Below, piece after piece: positions 20,271 to 29,872 of a stretch of 64,000 nt of DNA (positions are counted from its first letter, which is position 1; the number at the start of each line of letters is the position of its first letter). The notes under the pieces were generated by a model, which did not search any database, had not been told where the DNA came from, and was given only the letters and a program-made list of their open reading frames with translations. The translations under genes were made by a program, and so were the position numbers. Source of the DNA: Paenibacillus algorifonticola (GTDB taxonomy: Bacteria > Bacillota > Bacilli > Paenibacillales > Paenibacillaceae); contig NZ_KQ040786.1 in assembly GCF_000971975.1 (NCBI RefSeq), positions 236-64,235 of the forward strand. The letters are read 5' to 3'.

Positions 20271-21473
20271 ATGAGTGAGAAAACAACGTCAGCGGTAACG
20301 GCAAATTCGCTGTTGCCTACTTATGCGAGATACCCAATCGCGCTGGTGAAGGGCGAGGGCAGCTGGCTGTGGGATGATCAGGGCAAGCGTTATCTCGATT
20401 TCATGAGCGGCATTGCCGTTACGAATTTGGGACATGCGCCTCGTAAAATCAAGGAAGCTTTAGTGAAGCAGCTGGATGAGCTGTGGCATGTATCCAACCT
20501 GTTTCATATTCCGAATCAGGAGGAAGCTGCGCGCCTGTTGACGGACAACAGCAGCGGCGACGCTGTATTTTTCTGCAACTCGGGCGCAGAGGCGAACGAA
20601 GCGGCAATTAAGCTGGCGCGCAAATACCAGCAGAAGATTAAAGGCAATGGCCGTTATGAAATCATTACATTCGAAAATTCTTTCCACGGACGGACGCTGG
20701 CAACCTTGACTGCGACGGGCCAAGAGAAGGTAAAGGAAGGCTTTGCTCCGTTGCCGGAGGGCTTCCGCTACATTCCTTACAATGATATTGAAGCTTTGGA
20801 AGCGGCAATCAGCGATAAAACAGCGGCAGTTATGCTGGAACTGGTTCAGGCAGAAGGCGGCATTTATCCGGCTGATCCGGCATTTGTGCATGCACTGTGC
20901 AAGCTGTGCCGCAAGCATGGCATTTTGCTTATCATCGATGAAATCCAGACGGGCATGGGCCGTACAGGCAAGCTGTTCGCTTACGAGCATTACGGCATTG
21001 AACCGGATATTTTCACGCTGGCGAAAGGGCTTGGCAGCGGTTTCCCGGTAGGGGCGGCAGTGTGCAAGGAAGAGCTTCGTGAAGCGTTTGGTCCAGGAAG
21101 CCACGGTTCGACCTTTGGCGGAACACCTATCGCAACAGCTGTTGTGAAGGCGACGCTGGAGACGATTGTCGGCGACCGTCTGTCTGAGCGTGCGGAGGAA
21201 AAGGGCGACTACTTGACGTCGCAACTGAAAGCGCAGCTTGCAGGCAATCCATTCGTGAACGACATTCGCGGCAAAGGGCTGCTCGTAGGTATCGAATGCG
21301 CGGCGCCAATCGCTGGATTGCTCACTGCAGCGCAGGATAAAGGGCTGCTTGTCATTTCGGCGGGACCGAATGTCATCCGTCTGCTGCCAAATCTGCTCGT
21401 TACGAACGAGGAGATTGATCAAGCCGTGAGCATTTTGGCAGAGCTGCTGGCAGGCGCAGGCGACAATAAATAA
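20271..21473 (+). CDS. argD: Acetylornithine aminotransferase
   Basis: Class III PLP aminotransferase of 400 residues. NSGAEANEAAIKLAR binds the cofactor phosphate, IIDEIQTGMGRTG is the class signature and the PLP Lys is in TLAKGLGSG. It converts N-acetylglutamate semialdehyde to N-acetylornithine. GGGAGGGAGG precedes the ATG. Confidence 0.93.
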   Translation: MSEKTTSAVTANSLLPTYARYPIALVKGEGSWLWDDQGKRYLDFMSGIAVTNLGHAPRKIKEALVKQLDELWHVSNLFHIPNQEEAARLLTDNSSGDAVFFCNSGAEANEAAIKLARKYQQKIKGNGRYEIITFENSFHGRTLATLTATGQEKVKEGFAPLPEGFRYIPYNDIEALEAAISDKTAAVMLELVQAEGGIYPADPAFVHALCKLCRKHGILLIIDEIQTGMGRTGKLFAYEHYGIEPDIFTLAKGLGSGFPVGAAVCKEELREAFGPGSHGSTFGGTPIATAVVKATLETIVGDRLSERAEEKGDYLTSQLKAQLAGNPFVNDIRGKGLLVGIECAAPIAGLLTAAQDKGLLVISAGPNVIRLLPNLLVTNEEIDQAVSILAELLAGAGDNK

Positions 21474-21519
21474 CAGCTATCATAAATGAAACGCATAGAT
21501 GGAAGTGGAGGAGATACGT

Positions 21520-22476
21520 TTGCAAGAAGCAGTAAAAGAAGAAATGGCTGCGAGCCTGAAAGGCCGCGATTTTCTCATGCTGGTGGATTATGCGCCAGCG
21601 GAAATCCGTTACCTGATCGATCTCGCTATCGAGCTTAAGCAAAAGCTGAAAGCGGGTGAAACGCATCATCTGCTTAAAGGAAAAACACTCGGGATGATTT
21701 TTGAAAAATCCTCGACGCGTACGCGCGTATCGTTCGAGACGGGCATTTACCAGCTCGGCGGACACGGACTGTTCCTGAGCGGCAATGATTTGCAAATCGG
21801 ACGCGGCGAGTCCATTTGGGACACGGCACAGACGCTTTCGCGTTACCTGGACGGTATTATGATTCGTACGTTCGCGCATCGCAAAGTAGTGGAGTTGGCG
21901 CGCGGCGCAACGATTCCGGTTATCAACGGCTTGACGGACCTTTCACATCCTTGTCAGGCGCTGGCCGACTACCAGACCATTCTGGAGCATAAGGGCAAGC
22001 TGGAAGGGCTGAAAGTGGCTTATATCGGCGACGGCAACAACATGGTTCACTCCCTGCTCATGGGAGCGGCTAAGCTCGGCATTGATATGTCGGTAGCAAC
22101 TCCAGAAGGCTATGAGCCGGATGCGGACATCGTGCAGCAAACGAAGGATCATGCAGCAGAGACAGGCTCGCGCATTCATGTATGCCGCGATCCGAGAGAA
22201 GCAATTGAAGGAGCTGATGTCGTCTATACAGATGTATGGGCGAGCATGGGGCAAGAAGCGGAGCAGAAGGAACGCGAGCTCGCCTTTGCCGCTTATCAAG
22301 TGAATGAAGCATTGGCTGCTCATGCGAAGAAAGACTATTTGTTCATGCACTGCCTGCCTGCACATCGCGGCGAGGAAGTGAGTGAGGGCGTTATTGACGG
22401 CGACCACTCGATTATTTTTGATCAGGCGGAAAATCGTCTTCATGCTCAAAAGGCCATTATGGCCGCGATTATGTAA
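21520..22476 (+). CDS. argF: Ornithine carbamoyltransferase
   Basis: Makes citrulline from ornithine and carbamoyl phosphate. SSTRTR binds carbamoyl phosphate; DLSHPCQAL and HCLPAHRGEE bind ornithine. I place the start at TTG 21520 (318 residues), with GGAGGAG 6 bp upstream; an ATG at 21499 is in frame but has no ribosome site. No carbamoyl phosphate synthetase gene is present in the window. Confidence 0.92.
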   Translation: MQEAVKEEMAASLKGRDFLMLVDYAPAEIRYLIDLAIELKQKLKAGETHHLLKGKTLGMIFEKSSTRTRVSFETGIYQLGGHGLFLSGNDLQIGRGESIWDTAQTLSRYLDGIMIRTFAHRKVVELARGATIPVINGLTDLSHPCQALADYQTILEHKGKLEGLKVAYIGDGNNMVHSLLMGAAKLGIDMSVATPEGYEPDADIVQQTKDHAAETGSRIHVCRDPREAIEGADVVYTDVWASMGQEAEQKERELAFAAYQVNEALAAHAKKDYLFMHCLPAHRGEEVSEGVIDGDHSIIFDQAENRLHAQKAIMAAIM

Positions 22477-22570
22477 TAAAGCTTAACTCGGCGTTATTCG
22501 GTTTGCCACCCGCACAGCGGAATATTCGCCGAGATTATTCATCATGATTTTAAGGAGTGCGACAATTACA

Positions 22571-23800
22571 ATGGCTAAGGAAAAAATCGTATTGGCATAT
22601 TCGGGCGGTCTGGACACGTCCGTCATTCTCAAATGGCTGAAAGAAACGTATGATGCGGAAATTATCGCGTTCACAGCTGACATCGGACAAAAGGATGAGC
22701 TGGACGGACTGGAAGCAAAAGCGCTTGCGACCGGCGCTTCGAAAGTTTATATCGACGATCTGCGCGATGAGTTCGCGTCTGATTTTATTTTCCCGATGTT
22801 CCAAGCTGGCGCTTTCTATGAAGGCCAATATCTGCTTGGTACTTCGATTGCCCGCCCGCTAATCGCGAAGCGTATGGTTGATATTGCCCGCGCTGAGGGT
22901 GCAACAATTATCGCTCACGGCGCCACTGGAAAAGGGAACGACCAAGTTCGTTTTGAACTCGGCGTTGCCGCACTTGCTCCTGATATTAAAGTGATCGCGC
23001 CTTGGCGTGAAGAGCAGTTCCGTGAAGAGTTCCCAGGACGCGCGGAAATGATCGCTTATGCGGAGAAGCATAACATTCCGGTTCAAGCTTCGGCTGCAAA
23101 GCCATATTCCACTGACCGCAACCTGCTGCACATCAGCTTTGAGAGCGGCATGCTGGAAGATCCTTGGTTCGACCCAAGCTCCGATGAGAACAAAGATATG
23201 TTCGTGCTCAGCGTAGCGCCGGAAGATGCGCCGGATCAATCCGAATACGTGGAGCTGTCCTTTGAAGCGGGCAACTGTACGGCGATTAACGGCGAGTCGT
23301 TGACTCCGCTGCAAGTCATGGACAAGCTTAACGACTTGGGTGGCAAGCACGGTATTGGCCGCGTGGATATGGTCGAGAACCGTTTTGTCGGCATGAAGAG
23401 CCGTGGTGTGTATGAGACGCCGGGCGGCACGATCCTATTCAGCGCTCACCGCAAAATGGAGTCGCTCACGATGGACCGTGAAGTCATGAATCTGCGTGAT
23501 TCCCTTATTGCAAAATACAGCCAGCTTGTATATAACGGCTTTTGGTTCGCGCCTGAGCGTCTTGCGCTGCAAGCTCTCGTGCTGGAATCGCAGAAAAACG
23601 TTACCGGTACTGTACGCCTGAAGCTGTACAAAGGCAATATCATCGGCGCTGGCGTACAAAGCCCAGTGAGCCTGTACAATCCGGAAATTGCAACGATGGA
23701 AGCTGATCCGACGCAAGCTTATGACCAAGGCGATGCTACAGGCTTTATCCGCCTGAACGCGCTGCGTTTGAAAGTCGGGACGAAATACAGCGGTAAATAA
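22571..23800 (+). CDS. argG: Argininosuccinate synthase
   Basis: ATP-dependent ligase of 409 residues joining citrulline and aspartate. AYSGGLDTS at residues 9-17 is the PP-loop ATP site; [13 protein letters not shown] is the citrulline/aspartate region. TAAGGAG lies upstream of ATG 22571. A 94-bp gap after argF without a terminator leaves open whether it belongs to the same transcript. Confidence 0.95.
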   Translation: MAKEKIVLAYSGGLDTSVILKWLKETYDAEIIAFTADIGQKDELDGLEAKALATGASKVYIDDLRDEFASDFIFPMFQAGAFYEGQYLLGTSIARPLIAKRMVDIARAEGATIIAHGATGKGNDQVRFELGVAALAPDIKVIAPWREEQFREEFPGRAEMIAYAEKHNIPVQASAAKPYSTDRNLLHISFESGMLEDPWFDPSSDENKDMFVLSVAPEDAPDQSEYVELSFEAGNCTAINGESLTPLQVMDKLNDLGGKHGIGRVDMVENRFVGMKSRGVYETPGGTILFSAHRKMESLTMDREVMNLRDSLIAKYSQLVYNGFWFAPERLALQALVLESQKNVTGTVRLKLYKGNIIGAGVQSPVSLYNPEIATMEADPTQAYDQGDATGFIRLNALRLKVGTKYSGK

Positions 23801-23846
23801 GAATAAGAGTACGTCATTTATTAATAGATGCCGGAAGCAAAGGAGA

Positions 23847-23866
23847 GGCCGCTGCATGCAGCGGCC
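23847..23866. other. Perfect 20-bp palindrome between argG and argH
   Basis: GGCCGCTGCATGCAGCGGCC reads the same on both strands. As RNA it would form a GC-rich hairpin with almost no loop 31 bp before the argH start and could shield an alternative AAAGGAG/ATG pair (23839-23858). Confidence 0.6.
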
Positions 23867-23897
23867 CCGCGCCTTTTCCGGGAGGGAGTGCGATAAC

Positions 23898-25313
23898 GTG
23901 AGCAAGTTATGGGGCGGCAGATTTACGAAGAAGACCGATCAGCTGGTGGAGGAATATACAGCATCCATTCTGTTCGATAAGGAACTAGCGGAAGAAGACA
24001 TTCAAGGCAGCTTGGCTCATGTGACGATGCTGGGCAAGCAGGGCATTTTGCCGGATAAAGATGTAGAGACGATTCAGGACGGCCTGCACCGCGTCTTGCA
24101 GCGCATTAAGCGCAATGATCTGGAGTTTTCGGTATCCGACGAGGATATTCATATGAATATCGAGAAAACGCTTATTGACGACATTGGCTCAGTAGGCGGC
24201 AAGCTGCACACCGGACGCAGTCGTAATGACCAGGTTTCGACCGATATGCATCTTTATTTGCGCAAGCGCGTTGTAGAATTCGTGGATTTGCTGCAAAAGC
24301 TGCAATCGTCGCTTGTGGAGCAGGCGAAAGCGAATACGGCAACAATCGTGCCGGGCTACACGCATTTGCAGCGTGCCCAGCCGATTTTGTTCGCCCATCA
24401 TCTGATGGCTTACGTAGCGATGTTCGGACGCGACATTGAGCGCCTGCAAGACAGCTATAAGCGCATCAACATGCTGCCGCTTGGCGCAGGCGCGCTTGCG
24501 GGAACGACGTTCCCAATCGACCGCCATTTTGTAGCGAGCCAGTTGAAATTTGATCGTGTTTATGAAAATAGTCTGGATGCAGTCAGTGACCGCGACTTTA
24601 TTTTGGAATTTCTCTCCCATGCTTCGATTATTATGATGCATCTGTCGCGTCTGAGCGAAGAGCTCATCCTGTGGTCCAGCACAGAGTTCAATTTCGTTGA
24701 GCTGGATGATGCTTTCTGCACGGGCAGCAGCATTATGCCGCAGAAGAAAAATCCGGATGTGCCTGAACTGGTGCGCGGCAAAACAGGCCGTGTCTATGGC
24801 AACCTTGTTGGTCTGCTGACGGTTTTAAAATCGCTTCCGCTGGCGTACAACAAGGATATGCAGGAAGACAAGGAAGGCATGTTTGATACGGTTCGCACGC
24901 TGCAAGGCGCGCTTCAACTGTTCGCGCCGATGATCGCTACGATGAAGGTCAACAAAGACCGGATGCGCCAAGCGGTCAATCAGGATTTCTCCAATGCGAC
25001 CGATATTGCCGATTTCCTCGTTGGCAAAGGGCTTCCTTTCCGCCAAGCGCATGAAGTTATCGGTAAAACGGTGCTTTATTGCATTGAGCAGGGCAAATAT
25101 TTGCTCGATCTGAAGCTGGAGGAATTCAAGCAATTTTCCGAGCTGTTTGATGATCGCATTTATGCGGTGCTCCAGCCGGAGCAGGTTGTTGATGCCCGCA
25201 ACGTCTATGGCGGCACAGCGACCGTCCAGGTTGAAGCAGCCATTGGCCGTGCCGATGAGGAACTGCTGAAGGTAGCGGCATGGGTAACGGAATACGCGGA
25301 GCGCAGCCGTTAA
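23898..25313 (+). CDS. argH: Argininosuccinate lyase
   Basis: Fumarase-superfamily lyase of 471 residues, last step to arginine plus fumarate. Signature [12 protein letters not shown] is intact, as are the N-terminal SKLWGGRF and [10 protein letters not shown] stretches. GTG 23898 is preceded by GGAGGGAG at 9 bp; an upstream ATG (23856) would add 14 residues and lies inside the palindrome. Confidence 0.95.
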   Translation: MSKLWGGRFTKKTDQLVEEYTASILFDKELAEEDIQGSLAHVTMLGKQGILPDKDVETIQDGLHRVLQRIKRNDLEFSVSDEDIHMNIEKTLIDDIGSVGGKLHTGRSRNDQVSTDMHLYLRKRVVEFVDLLQKLQSSLVEQAKANTATIVPGYTHLQRAQPILFAHHLMAYVAMFGRDIERLQDSYKRINMLPLGAGALAGTTFPIDRHFVASQLKFDRVYENSLDAVSDRDFILEFLSHASIIMMHLSRLSEELILWSSTEFNFVELDDAFCTGSSIMPQKKNPDVPELVRGKTGRVYGNLVGLLTVLKSLPLAYNKDMQEDKEGMFDTVRTLQGALQLFAPMIATMKVNKDRMRQAVNQDFSNATDIADFLVGKGLPFRQAHEVIGKTVLYCIEQGKYLLDLKLEEFKQFSELFDDRIYAVLQPEQVVDARNVYGGTATVQVEAAIGRADEELLKVAAWVTEYAERSR

Positions 25314-25336
25314 GCTGTGCTTATGGTATAAAATCA

Positions 25337-25382
25337 AAAATCTCCAAATCCACTGTAAAGGCGGATTTGGAGATTTTTTTTT
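25337..25382. terminator. Bidirectional terminator between argH and the amidase gene
   Basis: AAAAATCTCCAAATCC pairs with GGATTTGGAGATTTTT across a 12-nt loop. A-runs on the left and a T-run on the right allow it to serve both convergent transcripts. Confidence 0.88.
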
Positions 25383-25436
25383 GCTTTTTCGCGTGAGCTT
25401 GTAATTATGGCAATCGCATGCGTATGTGCTGCTTCT

Positions 25437-27386
25437 TTAAGGGGCAAGTACAGGAGCGACGCGATGCTTCGTTCCTTGCTCGTAAGAGTAAGCCAGCTTG
25501 ATCAGCGTTGGCTCGCTGTATTCGCGGCCGAGGAATTCAATGCTCGCTCCGAGGCCTTCAGCTGTGTAGCCAGCAGGCACTGTAATAGCTGGGAAGCCAG
25601 AGAACGGGCTGAGGCGATTGTTACCGCCCGCACTTTGCGCTTCGCCAATCAATGCGGCTGTTTGCGTAGTGGAAGGATATACGATGGCATCAAGCTTATT
25701 GTCAGCCATCACTTTCAGCAGCGCATCTTTCGTCGTTTTGGTGCGGAACAGCACGATATCTTTGTAATCTTCCGTATTCAGAGATTGTCTGGCATCGCGT
25801 GTTTTGAGTGAAGCTTCCATCGACTTGTCGAATTGACCGGAAGCGATAATTTCAGTAAGCGAGTGGTAAGGGGCTCTGGAGCCCAGCTCTGCTAAATATT
25901 CATTCAGCTGGAATTTGAATTCGTAGCCGCTGAGGCTGGGGTAAGCCATAATTTCCTTCAGGTTCGGAATGGTAATATCGACAGTTACCGCGCCTAGTTT
26001 AGCTAAATCTTTAACAGCCGCTTGCACCACTTCAGTGGTAGGCTGCTCCGCTTCCGCAGTGCCGAATAGCTCTGTGGCCACTCCGATGCGTGCGCCTTTC
26101 AAACCTTTTGCATCCAGATAGCTCGTGTAGCTGCTTGGAATGCGGCTGATGCTTGCTGCTGTCGCCACATCGTCAGGGTCATAACCAACCGTTGCATCGA
26201 GTACGATGGCTGCATCTGCCACGGTACGGGTCATAGGTCCGCCTACGTCCTGCGACAGGGCGAGCGGGATGATGCCGTCGCGGCTGGAGAGGCCGATCGT
26301 TGGACGAATGCCGACCAGGCTGTTATAGGTCGAAGGGATGCGGATGGAGCCGCCAGTATCGGTGCCCATGCCGATGACGCCGAAGTTCGCTGCGATGGCA
26401 GCGCCTGTGCCGCCGCTGGATCCGCCAGGGTAGTGGTCCAATGCATAAGGGTTCAAGGTTTGGCCGCCCAGGGAGCTGCTAGTCGTAATGCCGAATGCAA
26501 ACTCATGCAAATTGGCTTTGGCTAAAATAATGGCGCCTGCCGCCTTAAGCTTGGCAACCTGATCGGCATCCTCGGAAGGAATGGAATCCTTCAGGCAGAG
26601 GCAGCCTGCTGTCGTAGGCATGTCATTCGTGTCATAGTTGTCCTTCACAATGACGGGAATGCCGTGCAGCGGGCCGCGAATGCCAGAGGCCGCACGTTCT
26701 TTATCCAGCTCCTCGGCGATTTCAAGCGCCTTTGGATTAATTGTCAAAATCGCATTCAGCTTAATGCCTTGGTCATCGTATTTCTCGATGCGATCCAGAT
26801 ATTGCTGAACTAGCTCTTTATAGGTGAGCTTGCCTTGGCCGACAGCCTGCTGAATGCTGGCAATCGTCGCTTCTGGCAGCAGGAATGGCATGCTGTAATT
26901 ATAAATGCGATAAGCAAGCGCATAGGCCCCCGCATAAGTCAGCGATTGGTTTGGTGCAAAATTGGTTTGGTTTACGCCAAGCATCAGCTTCGCTTCCATG
27001 ACCGCTCCAACTGATGAAGCATATGACGCTTTATCCGGCACGTCTTTGTATGGCTCGGCAGCTGGGGACAAATGAAGTCCTTCTGCGATCATAACTGCAG
27101 CATCCTTGCGAGTGACGGTCGTCCCTTTTGTTGCGGCTTTAAACGTGGCGTCTCCGCCTGCAAGCTTGGCGCTTTGGTCAAACAGTTTTTTTAGCTCCGC
27201 CGAAGGAATAAGCTTGTCAGGGGCAATGCTGGCATCCCCCAGCTTAAGCTCTATCGCTTTCGAAGATTCTCCTTGATAGACAGCTGCTGCCGCAGCAGTA
27301 GAGGCTGTTAGAGGCCCTGTGAGCAGCAATGCGCCAGCAAGCAAAGCAGCACTGTGTTTTTTCCATGATGAAAGAAGATTTGGCAT
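25437..27386 (-). CDS. Secreted amidase (amidase signature family) with SLH-like N-terminal region
   Basis: Protein of 649 residues. A signal peptide (about 1-34, ending TASTAAAAA) is followed by an S-layer-homology-like region (about 85-170, with TRKDAAVMIAEGL and TNFAPNQSLTYAGAYALAYR). The catalytic amidase signature domain follows: Lys in IVKDNYDT (about 247), cis-Ser in GGSSGG (about 323) and nucleophile Ser in TDTGGSIRIPS (about 347). It should hydrolyse an amide at the cell surface; the substrate is unknown. GAGGGAG precedes the start. It lies downstream of the VanW-type gene. Confidence 0.88.
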   Translation of the reverse strand: MPNLLSSWKKHSAALLAGALLLTGPLTASTAAAAAVYQGESSKAIELKLGDASIAPDKLIPSAELKKLFDQSAKLAGGDATFKAATKGTTVTRKDAAVMIAEGLHLSPAAEPYKDVPDKASYASSVGAVMEAKLMLGVNQTNFAPNQSLTYAGAYALAYRIYNYSMPFLLPEATIASIQQAVGQGKLTYKELVQQYLDRIEKYDDQGIKLNAILTINPKALEIAEELDKERAASGIRGPLHGIPVIVKDNYDTNDMPTTAGCLCLKDSIPSEDADQVAKLKAAGAIILAKANLHEFAFGITTSSSLGGQTLNPYALDHYPGGSSGGTGAAIAANFGVIGMGTDTGGSIRIPSTYNSLVGIRPTIGLSSRDGIIPLALSQDVGGPMTRTVADAAIVLDATVGYDPDDVATAASISRIPSSYTSYLDAKGLKGARIGVATELFGTAEAEQPTTEVVQAAVKDLAKLGAVTVDITIPNLKEIMAYPSLSGYEFKFQLNEYLAELGSRAPYHSLTEIIASGQFDKSMEASLKTRDARQSLNTEDYKDIVLFRTKTTKDALLKVMADNKLDAIVYPSTTQTAALIGEAQSAGGNNRLSPFSGFPAITVPAGYTAEGLGASIEFLGREYSEPTLIKLAYSYEQGTKHRVAPVLAP

Positions 27387-27612
27387 CTTTAAACTCCCTC
27401 TCTATTATGTAATGTAATCTTACATTCATAAAGAGTATAGTAGGAAGCATAGAGAGCGCAAGGCTTGAAAATCATCCAAGTAAGCGATTGAATAAGTGAA
27501 TTACTAGGTATATCGGCGATTTAATCCCTTTCTCTTATTATGTTAATAATCATGACATTTATTATAGATTTGAATCTAATCACGTCATATTTATGTTATA
27601 TAATTACGGGAT

Positions 27613-29085
27613 TTAGCTAATGCCATCCTCAAGCAGCGGTTCTGTCGGTGTGCCCGATCCATTGGGTGTGCTTGGTGCCGGAGCGGGTTGTGGGACTGGC
27701 GCTTGATCGGCGCTCCCTGCTTTCCCCGTGCCAATATGAATGACAGTAGGCTGGGCACGGTAAGTGTCGCGCGAAATACGTTCCTTTAATGGAGGTTTGC
27801 CATTCTCCAGCGTCACTCTGAATGTGTCAACGACGTAGCCATTGCGTCCTGGAGCAATCACCTTGCGTGTACCCGCTGGCAGCGCAGGGTCTTGAAGCTG
27901 CTGCACCTCTGGAGACAGGGTGCCGACGGTAACCGATTCAATGCGATACTGGACATCCTCGGACATTTTTCCGAATAGCTTGACTGTCAGCTTGCGACCC
28001 GCAGATGAAGCGCGAATGATGATGTACTTGTCCGTTGAATTGCGAAACCGAAAGTTAATGGCGCCGTCGGCATAGGTAGCGTCTTGTCCAACGGGCAAAT
28101 AAGAGACGGGAAGCGAGTGGTTGCGTCTTTCGACAATTTCAAGGCCTGCGCGCAGTGCGGCGTTGTAAAGCGTGCTGGACACTTGGCAGATGCCGCCGCC
28201 GATACCGGGAACAAGCTTGCCGTTCAAGATGACGGGTGCTTCCCGAAAGCCGTATTTTTCCTCGGCCCTGCGAATGACTTTGCTGTAATCAAAAACCTCG
28301 CCCGGAGCCAGCAGCCAGTTGTCGAGAGCAGCCGCCGTTGAGGCGACATTATAGGCGCGGCCCTCTGCGCTCGCAGCGAAGTCGGTCGTGAACGACATCA
28401 TTTTGCGCTCGACCCCCTGCGCCTTGAGCTGCTCCAGCGTAACGGAAGGAGACAGGGTGAGGATAGGAAGCTCGGTGCGATAAGCCGCCTGCTCCGCAGG
28501 GGCTTTAGAATCCGCGGCGAGCCAAAGCCAGCTTTTTACGTCTGCGGACAGACGGCTCATTTCAATACGGTACGCCTCTGCTTCCGGCTCATAAAAAATG
28601 TCATCCTGATCCGTGATGATGCGGACGGCATCTTTGGGCTCATTTTGCTCCAGCCAGCCCCATTGCTGGCGAATAAGCTTTTCGAACAAAGCTTGATTGA
28701 ACGTCTGCGCAAGCTCAAAGGTTCGCGGAAAATGATAGCGGTATTTCGCTGCTTCCCACAACGTTCCTTTGCCGAGCTGCTGCAAAGCCTCGCGTACTTC
28801 CGAGATATCTGCCTTATAGCCAAGCTCCTCCGCCTTCCACGTGCGCCTGTCCGAGCCACCACTGCCGGTAGCAACCGTCAGTTCACGCGCTCCAAGAGCC
28901 TGTTCATAGTCACTCAGCAGTTTAATTGCTTCTGGGATAGGCAGCCCGCCAATATTCAGCCCACCCGCCGTTACGCCTGCTGGCACGGTACGCTGCTCGG
29001 CATAATACGTGAGTCCACCCCAACTGACGGATGCCGCAAGCAGCAGGGCAAATACAAAAATGCTGGTGAGATGCAATTTTTTCAA
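27613..29085 (-). CDS. VanW family protein with peptidoglycan-binding-like region
   Basis: Protein of 490 residues with an N-terminal signal anchor (about 6-28), a region resembling the PG_binding_4 domain of YoaR-like proteins (about 60-230), a VanW domain (about 245-375, with LLAPGEVFDYSKV and GGGICQVSSTLYNA) and a C-terminal Pro/Ala-rich tail. Such proteins sit at the cell envelope of Bacillota; their function is not established. The region upstream contains a dispersed repeat copy and the left end of the prophage. Confidence 0.87.
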   Translation of the reverse strand: MKKLHLTSIFVFALLLAASVSWGGLTYYAEQRTVPAGVTAGGLNIGGLPIPEAIKLLSDYEQALGARELTVATGSGGSDRRTWKAEELGYKADISEVREALQQLGKGTLWEAAKYRYHFPRTFELAQTFNQALFEKLIRQQWGWLEQNEPKDAVRIITDQDDIFYEPEAEAYRIEMSRLSADVKSWLWLAADSKAPAEQAAYRTELPILTLSPSVTLEQLKAQGVERKMMSFTTDFAASAEGRAYNVASTAAALDNWLLAPGEVFDYSKVIRRAEEKYGFREAPVILNGKLVPGIGGGICQVSSTLYNAALRAGLEIVERRNHSLPVSYLPVGQDATYADGAINFRFRNSTDKYIIIRASSAGRKLTVKLFGKMSEDVQYRIESVTVGTLSPEVQQLQDPALPAGTRKVIAPGRNGYVVDTFRVTLENGKPPLKERISRDTYRAQPTVIHIGTGKAGSADQAPVPQPAPAPSTPNGSGTPTEPLLEDGIS

Positions 29086-29100
29086 TGGGACAATCCCCCT

Positions 29101-29215
29101 TCCTCCGGGTCAAGGTGAAACGGCTTTCGCCGTCCTTTGGCGGCGCAGCTCGTTTCACTCCGAGAAATATAAGCCCATTTATAAGTGCGTAACTTATAAA
29201 TTCTTATATTTCAAA
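29101..29215. repeat. Dispersed hairpin repeat (copy 2, inverted)
   Basis: Read on the minus strand this is the same pair of modules as copy 1: an AT-rich block containing CTTATAAATGGGCTTATATT, then the GC hairpin containing GCTGCGCCG.CAAAGGACGGCGA and CCGTTTCACCTTGA. The order of the two modules is swapped relative to the first A module of copy 1 but agrees with its B-A' order. It lies just before the left end of the prophage. Confidence 0.75.
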
Positions 29216-29304
29216 AACGACTCTGTTATGTATATGCGAACAGCTAGATTGAATATGAGAATTGTGAAAAATGAGGAAAGAAACCGTCGAAAAGAAAAAT
29301 TTAC

Positions 29305-29314
29305 TTGCACTATT
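29305..29314 (+). other. Candidate left attachment repeat
   Basis: TTGCACTATT, 22 bp before the integrase start, also occurs at 39907-39916. A 10-bp match between two flanks of this size is not strong evidence by itself. Confidence 0.3.
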
Positions 29315-29335
29315 ATACATATTTCGGAGGACAGC

Positions 29336-29872
29336 ATGAGAGTCGAACCCTTAAGATCGCCGTTAGATATTGAACGCATGGAACACGCGCTTCGCTGGTA
29401 CGGTTATCGCAATTGGATGTTTTTCAAACTTGGCATTAATACGGCGTTGCGCGGTGGAGACCTTATCCGTTTGCAGGCTCGCCACGTTCGGGCGTCTCAT
29501 TTGATGCTGAAAGAATCGAAAACAAGGAAGCTAAATCGTTTTTACCTGAATGATTCCATGCGTCCATTCTTGGACGACTACGTGAAATATATGGATGATG
29601 ATGATTACTTGTTTCGCTCCCGTTATCAAAATGTTCCGATGACAATCGGCTCTGCTTATCGCATGATGGCGGTGGCTGCCGAACGGATCGGGCTTAAAAA
29701 TATTGGGACGCACACTTGCCGAAAGACGTTCGGCTATCATTTTTACAGGCAGACCCAAGATATCGCCATGCTGATGGAATTACTTAACCATAGTTCGGAA
29801 CGTGAAACTTTATACTACATAGGCGTTTTGCAGGATGATGCAGATTCAGCCGTAAAGGGGTTTTTTCTTTGA
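29336..29872 (+). CDS. Tyrosine recombinase / phage integrase
   Basis: Compact site-specific recombinase of 178 residues, essentially only the catalytic domain. The catalytic set is visible: Arg39 (TALRGGDL), Lys in KESKTRK, His126 and Arg129 (HTCRKTF), His152 (LNHSS) and Tyr160/161 nine residues later. CGGAGG lies upstream of ATG 29336; a longer in-frame extension upstream lacks a ribosome site. It overlaps the rep start. It should integrate and excise the element; the short size resembles XerC-like recombinases of small elements. Confidence 0.9.
   Translation: MRVEPLRSPLDIERMEHALRWYGYRNWMFFKLGINTALRGGDLIRLQARHVRASHLMLKESKTRKLNRFYLNDSMRPFLDDYVKYMDDDDYLFRSRYQNVPMTIGSAYRMMAVAAERIGLKNIGTHTCRKTFGYHFYRQTQDIAMLMELLNHSSERETLYYIGVLQDDADSAVKGFFL

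Noticed and set aside
22490..22560. ArgR box upstream of argG
   Set aside because: The best minus-strand match is about 10 of 18 positions, not above what AT-rich sequence gives by chance.
29300..29330. dif-type XerCD site at the left end of the prophage
   Set aside because: Only about 13 of 22 positions fit the Firmicutes dif sequence, and the element has its own recombinase.
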